A stretch of DNA of 64,000 nucleotides from Thermoanaerobaculia bacterium (lineage in GTDB: Bacteria; Acidobacteriota; Thermoanaerobaculia; Multivoradales; J023): assembly GCA_030431255.1 (NCBI GenBank), contig JAUIJL010000003.1, forward strand, positions 124,001-188,000, given 5' to 3'. Every line of letters begins with the position of its first letter. Position 1 is the first letter of the stretch. The position numbers were made by a program, and so were the translations under genes. The notes beneath the pieces are model-generated. The model searched no databases. It saw only the letters and a program-made list of their open reading frames with translations, and was not told the DNA's origin. This document shows positions 46,923 to 54,119 of this stretch, piece after piece.

Positions 46923-48397
46923 GCTTTTACACCACGGTTCAGGCCGGTCCTTTGGGAGCCGGCAGTCTTTCTCCCGCCGGCAGCGTGACGGATCCCGAGC
47001 TGTCGTCGCGGGTGGCCGGCTACAAGCGGCAAATCGCCGGACGCTATCGGGCGATCTCCCCCGACGAGGTGCATTTTCTACCCAAATCCAACATGTTGGT
47101 TTCGCCGAAAATCGACGGTCAATTCTGGTGTTTGGTGATCGACGAAGGCGACGTCGTCCTGGTGTCGCCGAAAGGCAAGGTCATTTCCGGGTCGATTCCT
47201 CTGTTGGACGAAGCCCGCAAAAAAGTGTTGCCCCGTGCCCACGGCAGGTTGATCGTGCCTGGAGAGCTCTTCGCACTGCGCAAGGGCGGACGACCCCGGG
47301 TCGGTGACGTGGGCAAAGCCTTGGGTGGCGGTGAGCAGGCGGAGGTCGCTCGGCTGGGCTTCTTCGCCTTCGACCTTATGGCAGGCGGGGATTCTGAGAC
47401 TCCCGAGCCGCCGGCCGACTATCCGGGCCGTCTGGAGGTGATCCGCAGGCTCTTCGAAGGCGGTCAGCGGATCCAGGCCATCCGGACCGAGTCCGTGCAC
47501 GGTCCCGAAGAGGTGCAGCGGCTCTTCGGAGAGTGGGTGGAAGGGGGCAAGGGCGAAGGCTTGGTGATCCGGCCCGAAGACGGACGCATCTTCAAGCTCA
47601 AGCCGATCTTCACCCTCGACGCCGCCGTCATCGGTTTCACGGAGAAATCCGAGGAGCCGGATCACGTGCGATCCCTGCTCTTGGCCCTGATCCGCGAAAA
47701 CGGTCAATTCCAGCTCATCGGCTCCGTGGGCAACCTGGGCACCGACTCCCTGCGCGCCGAGCTGTACCAGCGCTTGAGCACCGCGACCGTGGAGTCGTCC
47801 TATCGTTTTGCCAGCTCCACCGGCGCCCTTTATCGATTCGTCAAGCCGGAGATCGTGGTCGAGGTCAAAGTGACCGACCTGCAAGTCGAGGACACCTCGG
47901 GCCGCTTGATCCGCAGGATGGTCCTGGAGCTCGACGAGGCGGGTTGGACGCCGATCCAGCTCAAGTCCGGGGCCAGCCTGATCCATCCGATCATGACCCG
48001 GGTACGGGACGACAAAAACGTCGACGGCACCGATGTCCGCGCCGCGCAAATCCTAGAGCGGTGTGAGATCGAGGAGCTGGATCAAGCGGTCCAGCGGATC
48101 CGTCATCCGAAAAGCGAGATTCTGCGGCGGGAGGTCTACGCCAAAACCACCAAAGACAAAACCGCCGTGCGCAAGCTGGTGATCTGGCGCACGAATAAGG
48201 ATGAGATCGACCCGCTCTTTCCGCCGTACGTGGTCCATTGGACCGACTTCAGCCCAGGACGCAAAGCGCCGATCCAGCGCGAGGTGCGCCTCGCCCCCGA
48301 CGAAGCCACGGCCCTTGAGCTGGGGGACGAGATGGTGGCGTCCGGGGTGAAGAAGGGCTGGGAAAAGGTGGAGCCGGAGGTCGACGTACCCTCCTGA
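46919..48397 (+). CDS. ATP-dependent DNA/RNA ligase-like nucleotidyltransferase
   Basis: A 492-residue protein with the covalent nucleotidyltransferase motifs in order: motif I KIDG at residues 64-67 (lysine for adenylation) in LVSPKIDGQFW, a glutamate in VPGELFAL (about 116), motif IIIa FFAFDLM (149-154), motif IV EGLVIRPEDG (213-222) and motif V FKLKPIF (225-231). A following region (LIGSVGNLGTDSLRAELYQR, LYRFVKPEIVVEVKV) looks like the ligase OB-fold. About 150 further C-terminal residues (QAVQRIRHPKSEILRREVYA and onward) are unassigned. It is shorter at the N-terminus than replicative ATP ligases and lacks a DNA-binding helical domain there. It is third in a tight operon with two unknown proteins. 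Nick or end joining of nucleic acid is likely; polymerase or Ku partners are not present. Confidence 0.8.
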   Translation: MSFYTTVQAGPLGAGSLSPAGSVTDPELSSRVAGYKRQIAGRYRAISPDEVHFLPKSNMLVSPKIDGQFWCLVIDEGDVVLVSPKGKVISGSIPLLDEARKKVLPRAHGRLIVPGELFALRKGGRPRVGDVGKALGGGEQAEVARLGFFAFDLMAGGDSETPEPPADYPGRLEVIRRLFEGGQRIQAIRTESVHGPEEVQRLFGEWVEGGKGEGLVIRPEDGRIFKLKPIFTLDAAVIGFTEKSEEPDHVRSLLLALIRENGQFQLIGSVGNLGTDSLRAELYQRLSTATVESSYRFASSTGALYRFVKPEIVVEVKVTDLQVEDTSGRLIRRMVLELDEAGWTPIQLKSGASLIHPIMTRVRDDKNVDGTDVRAAQILERCEIEELDQAVQRIRHPKSEILRREVYAKTTKDKTAVRKLVIWRTNKDEIDPLFPPYVVHWTDFSPGRKAPIQREVRLAPDEATALELGDEMVASGVKKGWEKVEPEVDVPS

Positions 48398-48404
48398 GTT
48401 TCGT

Positions 48405-48485
48405 CCTGGGGTAGCTTCGCAACCCCAGGCTACCGCGATCCTTGTGATCGCCCTTTCTTCGAAGAAGGCGAATACAAGATTCGCC
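48405..48485. repeat. Four consecutive hairpins after the ligase-like gene
   Basis: Stems in order: CCTGGGGT/ACCCCAGG (48405-48412, 48422-48429), GCGATC/GATCGC (48435-48440, 48446-48451), TTCTTCGAAGAA (about 48456-48467), GGCGAAT/ATTCGCC (48467-48473, 48479-48485). None has a T-tract; the last resembles a short gtaggggcgaat repeat type seen in many genomes. It could act as a bidirectional transcription or mRNA 3' end structure between convergent genes. Confidence 0.65.
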
Positions 48486-48555
48486 CCTACGCAATGGAAA
48501 CGACGACACGATTCATTCGATGCTGCGGATGGCTACCCTGGGAGCCGGAGGCACC

Positions 48556-51500
48556 CTAGCTCGGAAAAATTTCCGTGTCCGCGCCGCCGCAAAGCTGGCC
48601 TTCTGGATTGTCGTAGATCGCCTCCTGGCCGGTGGTGGTGTCGAGGACCCGGAGGGTATATTCCACGTCGGTCAAGGCGCCGTAGTAGAACCAGAATTGG
48701 CCGTTGATCGCCCCGCCGTCGAGCATCTTGACCACCAGCTCGGTGTTCTCCGAGTCGAAAAACCAGAAGAAACCCGTTTCGTCGGTGCCGGCGCTCGCAA
48801 AACCCGGGCCGGCGCCGTCCTCGCTGATCCAATCCACGGTGATCTGGAATCGATCCAACAAGCAGAGCTTTTGGCCGTCGGTCACGCAGCCGGAAATGTC
48901 GTCGGTTTTGGCAGCTTCGGCAGCGCGTGCGACATCTGAGCCGGGTGAAGGAACCGGTTCCCAGAGCATCGACGGAGACAGGCCGCCGATCGATCCCACC
49001 GGGAAGGCCGACACGTCGGCATCGCCGCAGAAGCGGCCCGGCGGGTTGTGCCACGAGCGGGTAGCGCCGGTGGCCAAGTCCTGGACATCGATCCAATATT
49101 CCACGTCGGAAAGCGCGCCGTAGAAGAACCAAAACGCCGAGTTGATCGAAGTGCCGTCGAGCACCTTGACCACCAATTCGTAGTTGTCGGCGTCGAAGAA
49201 CCAAAACAGGCCGCTCTCGTCCGTTTGGGTGATCGCCTTGGCGGTGCCGGTTTCGCCCGATGCCGGTACCCGCCAGCGGGCGGTCACCTCGAATCGGCCG
49301 TCCTGCAAGCACAAGGTCTCGTTATCGTCGGCGCAGAGCTCGAAGGATGAAATGGGCCATGCCCACAGCTCCCGGCCGCTCGAGCCGTCGTCGGCGGTGA
49401 AGACTAGGAATTCCGTGCCCGCGGAGCTGGTGACGGTCGTGAAGTCGCGGGGGGACGACGGCTCGGAGCCCGGCGCCAAATCCGTCAACCGGATGGGGGT
49501 GGCGTCGATGGCGGGGCGGTATCGCCAAGCCTCTCGCCCGTGAGCGCCGTCGTCGGCACTGAAGTAGAGCCCGTCGTCCACGGCGGTCAAAGCCTCGGGG
49601 AAGCTGCCCAAAGGACCGCTGCGTAGGTCGACTCTGCGCAGGCGAAGCGTCTCCTCGGCCGCGGGGTCGTAAGTCCACAGCTCGGCGCCGAAGTCGGCGT
49701 CGGCGGCGACGAAGAAGAGTCGACCCGCGGCTTCCACCAATTGGTTGCTCGGCGCCACACCCGTGGGTAGCTCCAGGCGTTGCAGGTCCGTGCCGTCGCT
49801 GGAGCCGAGCGCGAAACCCTCGTCCGTCAGCTCCAGCCAGTAGGCCCGTCCGTCCAGTGACGCGGTCGCGTAGGCCTCGATCGTCGCTCCTAGCCGGGTC
49901 GGCTCTTGTCCGAGCGACCACGACCACCAGGCCGGTCCGTCACCGGAATCGGCTTTGAAAATCAGGTGCTCTGGGGTCGACACTAGGAATTCAGGATCGG
50001 ATCCGCTGGAGCCAGGATCAAGATCGGCGATCAAGAAGGTGCCCTGGGTGGTGCCGTCGCTGAACCAAGGCTCAGGCCCGCTGGCGTCTTGGAGAGCGAC
50101 GAAGGCCAGACCCTGGGAGCCCACTACAGTCAGGTCGCGGGGGTAGATCGGTCCGGGAGGAACCGGCGGCGAGCACACCCCGCAGCCCACGTGCACGTTG
50201 ATCCACTCGGGATCGATGTCGATCAACAGCTGAGGATCGCTCGGATCCGTCGCGATCCAAATCTTCTGCCCGTTGCCTTGATCGCCGAAGAAGACCAGCT
50301 TGCCCTGAAAGGCCCGGGGCTCCCGTGACCAGGAGATGGGGGAGCCGTTGAAGAGCAGGGGAGACGTGCCGGCTACCGTGCCGTCGGTGATCGAGGTCTC
50401 GCGAGCGGCGATGAAATCGCCGTAGCCACCAAATAGGGCCCGGGGACCGGCATCGAGATCGACGGCTTCAAAGCTTTCTGGATCGACCCGCGGCGCGAGG
50501 GATTGGGACGTTCCCGTGCCGTCCGCGCCGAGCGAGATCCGTCGGAGCTCTTCGGCGCTGAACGCGTCCGGGTCTCGGGCGGTGTAGATCAACGTCGAGC
50601 CCAGAGGCAGCAAGTTCTCCGGCAAGGCGGTCCCCGGTCGCTCGGTGGAGCCCAACAAGATTTCCGGACCTTCGGAATCGATGGTCCACAAATCCTGTCC
50701 GGAACGATCTGCGTTGGTATAGGCGTTGACCACGGCCCGGTCGCCCAGCTGAATTGGAATCCCGGAGTAGACCGCTGCGCCGGCTCCGACCAAGTTGCCC
50801 ACAAGGGTCGTGCCCGCGGCCGTGCCGTCGGTTCGGTAGACGGCGAGGTCGGATTGCGAGTAATTATTCACCGCCACGGCGTACGGACCCACGGATCCGG
50901 AGGCCAGAAGCCCATCGACCTGAACCAAGGGCGCTGACAGACCGCCGGCGTCCAATCGGTAGAGACCCGAGGTAAAACCCTTGGTCTCGACATTCACCAA
51001 CACGGTGCCGTCGTCCAAGCCCAAAACTCGCTGCACGATCCGGCTGCCCAAAGGCAGAGTCGCGACCGGGCCGGTGCCTTGGGGCGTCAAATCCGTGGAC
51101 CACAGCTCACCGTTGGTTTGGAAATAGAAGCGATCGCCGGCCGGGTACAGGAATGAAATCAGGTTGTCGCATCCACCATTGGCGCACAGCTCGCCGAGCT
51201 TCAGCGGCTCCGAGCCCGGGCTCATCAAGTAGATCGGCTCGGTGACACCGTCGGAAACGCTGAAGAGAATGGAGCCGTCGACAGCCACGGGATTGTTGGA
51301 AATCGCCGGACAGGCGCCGGGGCAGAGATCCGTCAGGGGCTCGGTGCCTTCGGGGGTTCCGTCGCTCTGCCACCACTCAATGCCCAGCGAGTCGGAAAAG
51401 GCTTGGAAAGCGACCTTATCGCCGAGGGGAAGAAAGTGCCGAGGGTGCGAGCTGAGGTTGATGACGCTCAAATTGCCCAATGTGACGGTGCCCTGGGCCG

Positions 51501-52026
51501 TTCCGTCGGACACCCAGGGCTCACGGCCTTCGACCGGAGTCTCAATACTGAACCAGGCACGACCTCCCACCAGGGTCAGCTCCTCGATCTCCGAGCTGCA
51601 AGGGCCAGGGCATAGGTCAGCTACCAGTCGAGTGCCGCCCTCCGTGCCGTCCGAGGTCCAAAGCTCCACCCCATGAACCCCATCGTCGGCGGCGAAAAAA
51701 GCCCGGGTGCCGTCGAAAGCCAGCGCGCCGAATTGCGCCGGCAGCTCCGGATCCAGGACGCAATCCCCGGGGCAAACCTCCGCCCACAACCGAGTGCCCT
51801 CAACGGAGCCGTCGGTGATCCAAAGCTCCAGGCCCCGTCGTCCGTCATCGCCCCGAAACAAGACCGAATCCCCACCTTGCGCCAAGGCGAAGCTGCGGAA
51901 GATCGTGCGCTGGGCCGGTGCCTCGATGAGATCCTCCACCAGCGTCGGTGGGCCCTGGGCGAATGCCGATGTGCTGAGAGTGATCGCGAGGGTCAGGAAG
52001 ATCCGGAGCTGAGAGTTTAGGGGCAT
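48556..52026 (-). CDS. Exported ELWxxDGT-repeat protein with duplicated C-terminal domain
   Basis: A 1,156-residue secreted protein (MPLNSQLRIFLTLAITLSTS, cleavage near AFAQG). Most of it is ELWxxDGTxxGT-type repeats (LELWITDGSVEGTRL, VELWTSDGTEGGTRLV, EPWVSDGTAQGTVTL, AELWTYDPAAEETLRL), each with an FAADDGxHGxE-like turn, suggesting a beta-propeller. The end carries two copies of a roughly 105-residue domain: CLQDGRFEVTARW, GLFWFFDADNYELVVKVLDG, FWFFYGALSDVEYWIDVQD; then CLLDRFQITVDW, GFFWFFDSENTELVVKMLDG, FWFYYGALTDVEYTLRVLD. Function unknown; a surface protein is probable. The preceding region (RC of 52027-52045) has no strong ribosome site, so the start rests on the signal peptide. Confidence 0.9.
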   Translation of the reverse strand: MPLNSQLRIFLTLAITLSTSAFAQGPPTLVEDLIEAPAQRTIFRSFALAQGGDSVLFRGDDGRRGLELWITDGSVEGTRLWAEVCPGDCVLDPELPAQFGALAFDGTRAFFAADDGVHGVELWTSDGTEGGTRLVADLCPGPCSSEIEELTLVGGRAWFSIETPVEGREPWVSDGTAQGTVTLGNLSVINLSSHPRHFLPLGDKVAFQAFSDSLGIEWWQSDGTPEGTEPLTDLCPGACPAISNNPVAVDGSILFSVSDGVTEPIYLMSPGSEPLKLGELCANGGCDNLISFLYPAGDRFYFQTNGELWSTDLTPQGTGPVATLPLGSRIVQRVLGLDDGTVLVNVETKGFTSGLYRLDAGGLSAPLVQVDGLLASGSVGPYAVAVNNYSQSDLAVYRTDGTAAGTTLVGNLVGAGAAVYSGIPIQLGDRAVVNAYTNADRSGQDLWTIDSEGPEILLGSTERPGTALPENLLPLGSTLIYTARDPDAFSAEELRRISLGADGTGTSQSLAPRVDPESFEAVDLDAGPRALFGGYGDFIAARETSITDGTVAGTSPLLFNGSPISWSREPRAFQGKLVFFGDQGNGQKIWIATDPSDPQLLIDIDPEWINVHVGCGVCSPPVPPGPIYPRDLTVVGSQGLAFVALQDASGPEPWFSDGTTQGTFLIADLDPGSSGSDPEFLVSTPEHLIFKADSGDGPAWWSWSLGQEPTRLGATIEAYATASLDGRAYWLELTDEGFALGSSDGTDLQRLELPTGVAPSNQLVEAAGRLFFVAADADFGAELWTYDPAAEETLRLRRVDLRSGPLGSFPEALTAVDDGLYFSADDGAHGREAWRYRPAIDATPIRLTDLAPGSEPSSPRDFTTVTSSAGTEFLVFTADDGSSGRELWAWPISSFELCADDNETLCLQDGRFEVTARWRVPASGETGTAKAITQTDESGLFWFFDADNYELVVKVLDGTSINSAFWFFYGALSDVEYWIDVQDLATGATRSWHNPPGRFCGDADVSAFPVGSIGGLSPSMLWEPVPSPGSDVARAAEAAKTDDISGCVTDGQKLCLLDRFQITVDWISEDGAGPGFASAGTDETGFFWFFDSENTELVVKMLDGGAINGQFWFYYGALTDVEYTLRVLDTTTGQEAIYDNPEGQLCGGADTEIFPS

Positions 52027-52110
52027 GATGGGCTCGCTGGAGGGGAGTCGAAGTGATGTCTTTGAGAGTAGTTTGATCTGGTGAATGTCATAATAGCATT
52101 TTTGTGATTC

Positions 52111-52132
52111 GAAAGCGATGTCGAACGCTTTC
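52111..52132. promoter_or_regulatory. Inverted repeat between divergent genes
   Basis: GAAAGCG (52111-52117) and CGCTTTC (52126-52132) form a perfect 7-bp inverted repeat with an eight-base spacer, in the 227-base region between the ELWxxDGT gene (leftwards) and the 424-residue helical protein (rightwards). It could be an operator or small hairpin. The evidence is only the symmetry. Confidence 0.3.
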
Positions 52133-52253
52133 AGCCTTCACTGCTCCACACGAGCTTGGCTTGAGCCCGAAGTGGGATGGTAGGATTCATTTGAAAGAGA
52201 ATTCTTTGAAATAGAAGTTTTTCTACGAAAAATGAGGTTTAGCTCGAGCTACG

Positions 52254-53528
52254 ATGGGTAGAAACGGCGCTAACGACGACACTGGCTCTCCAATGTCTCC
52301 CATAGGCGAGGAGGAGAGGAAGAAGCTGCTGATTGAGCTGAGCCGACCCCATCATGCCGAGGCCTGGGAGGGAGTCTCCGAAGAGGGTTGGAGCAGCAGA
52401 TTGCTGGATTGTTGGGGAGAGCCCATTTGCCAGGCTCTGGGGCTCTGGTTGAAGACTCGCGACGACCCTGCGGTGTTGAGGGATGAGTTGAAATACCTCT
52501 CGCCGGCCCACGGGTACTGGCTAGAGCATGCCGACTCCATGCCACTCGGTTTTGCCCGGTTGATGGTGGAGGCGGCTCGGCGAGAGATTCTCGTCGGCAG
52601 CGCTACCTGGCAAGAAAGCTGCCGAAGAGCTCTGGGCTACTTGAAGTTGAAAGATCTGGCTGAGGTGGCCGAGCGGCGTCGACTGGTAGACCTACAAGCC
52701 CTGGGGACAGCCTATTTGGCCGACGGGCATCGTTTGAGCAACGAGCATCTGGAAGCCGGCGAGCTCTTGAGAGAAGCCTGCCGTTTGCTTGGCGATCACA
52801 CAGAGGTGGAGATTCGAGTCACCATCCTCCAGCTGCATGCGCAGTGGCTACGTGACGATAGGTCTCCTGCGTCGGCTAGGCTCCGATTGGAGGAAGCTGC
52901 AAAATTGCTTTCTCAGGATCAAATGCCGGGACGGTGGTCCGAGCTTCAACTGGTTCGTGGCCTCCAATTCTTGAACCACGCCCCGAAGGAGGCCCTGAAA
53001 GTCTTGCGTGACGCCTTGCGGTGTTGTCCGGAGGATCGGGCGCGATACCTCCGCTTCGAGGTGCTTCATTTTCTGGCGGCCGCAGAGGTGAGACTCGGGA
53101 TGTTGGACCAAGCCGAAGTGCATTTGAACGTGGCGGAAAGCTACGAAGCCTACGGTCATCCGGCTACTTTGGGTCAGCGACTTTGGCTGTTGGGGCACTT
53201 GGAGGCGAAAAAGGGCCGCTCAGAGCAGGCGGCGGGCTTCTTTAGGAAGTCCTTGGTAGCTTTCCGCGATCTGGGCTGTTGGAGAAGCGCCGCGGATGCT
53301 TTCATCGCTCTGATGGAAGTCTATATCGCGGCAGATCAAGTGGCCGAGCACGCGCAGGAAATCGTAAATTGGCACTCGATTCTATTGGGCACTGGCGAGC
53401 TGGGCCGCTACTCTCGGTCGAGGCTGGGAAAGCTCAGGCGGCGGCTCGTCGAGAAAGGCGTTGTGATTCCGGGGCTCGATGGTTTCTTAGCCGCGCGAAA
53501 CCCATTTGGTGAGCCACCAGTGAATTAG
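52254..53528 (+). CDS. TPR-like helical-repeat protein
   Basis: A 424-residue cytoplasmic protein, all-helical. From about residue 170 it shows TPR-like pairs (LEAGELLREACRLLGDHTEV, ARLRLEEAAKLLSQDQMPGR, ALKVLRDALRCCPEDRARYL, QAEVHLNVAESYEAYGHPAT, QAAGFFRKSLVAFRDLGCWR). The N-terminal 160 residues lack a visible DNA-binding helix or enzyme motif. Similar proteins in related genomes have been seen as scaffold or regulator components, but I cannot name this one. ATG 52254 is chosen for lack of a better site; ATG 52293 (MSPIGEEE) is an alternative. Its stop overlaps by four bases the stop of the convergent gene at 53525. Confidence 0.65.
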   Translation: MGRNGANDDTGSPMSPIGEEERKKLLIELSRPHHAEAWEGVSEEGWSSRLLDCWGEPICQALGLWLKTRDDPAVLRDELKYLSPAHGYWLEHADSMPLGFARLMVEAARREILVGSATWQESCRRALGYLKLKDLAEVAERRRLVDLQALGTAYLADGHRLSNEHLEAGELLREACRLLGDHTEVEIRVTILQLHAQWLRDDRSPASARLRLEEAAKLLSQDQMPGRWSELQLVRGLQFLNHAPKEALKVLRDALRCCPEDRARYLRFEVLHFLAAAEVRLGMLDQAEVHLNVAESYEAYGHPATLGQRLWLLGHLEAKKGRSEQAAGFFRKSLVAFRDLGCWRSAADAFIALMEVYIAADQVAEHAQEIVNWHSILLGTGELGRYSRSRLGKLRRRLVEKGVVIPGLDGFLAARNPFGEPPVN

Positions 53529-54028
53529 CTTTTATCCTCGGAATCCTGAGATTCGATGACTTTTCGAATTTCCCGGCACCAAAATTCGAGCTTGTCGAGC
53601 GCTTGCTCCGGGGGCAGCTTTCCGGCCGAGATGAGACCGAGGGTGAGGTCACCCAGCAGATCGTAGATTTCGTGAGCTCCGTGATGCAGAAATTCCGACG
53701 TGCTGGTTGCTTCTGAGTGCAAATAAGGCTTGTAGTCTTGAAAGACGTCTACCCCAGGCTCCGACTGGATGTTCTCAGGACGCATAAGAGGGGTGTGCTG
53801 GTGGAACATCTCAGGAAGGTCGTGGGTCTCATCCTCGACGGGCGTCGGGCGGCGACCGGAGATCTCATGGACCCAAGCAATGAGGTCGTCGGCCACTTTA
53901 GAAAAAGGCGCTTCCTCGGGTTTGTCCCACCAAGGTGAGGTCGCTGCGAGCTTTGGATTCGACTCTGATAAGTCTTGAATCGTTCGCAGAAACGCTTCCG
54001 ACAAGCGCAGACCCTTGCTGTCACTCAT
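53525..54028 (-). CDS. Small soluble protein of unknown function
   Basis: A 167-residue acidic protein (MSDSKGLRLSEAFLRTIQDL at the start). No signal peptide or helix for the membrane is visible and no motif is recognised; WVHEISGRRPTPVEDETHDL and FWCREIRKVIESQ are the most regular parts. ATG 54028 is preferred over a TTG at 54073. It is divergent from the xanthine dehydrogenase gene (91 bases between starts) and convergent with the 424-residue helical protein. Divergence from a catabolic cluster could hint at a regulatory role, though no DNA-binding motif supports it. Confidence 0.5.
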   Translation of the reverse strand: MSDSKGLRLSEAFLRTIQDLSESNPKLAATSPWWDKPEEAPFSKVADDLIAWVHEISGRRPTPVEDETHDLPEMFHQHTPLMRPENIQSEPGVDVFQDYKPYLHSEATSTSEFLHHGAHEIYDLLGDLTLGLISAGKLPPEQALDKLEFWCREIRKVIESQDSEDKS

Positions 54029-54119
54029 GGTGTGATTATTGCCTGCGGCTCTCTGATCATGCAAGGAGCCCAAGAACCCATGGGATATGATGTTTATCCA
54101 GCTTCAATGGAGGACGCAT

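Noticed and set aside
45560-48397. Classic bacterial NHEJ operon (Ku with LigD)
   Set aside because: No Ku, polymerase or phosphoesterase domain is present, and the two partner proteins do not resemble them.
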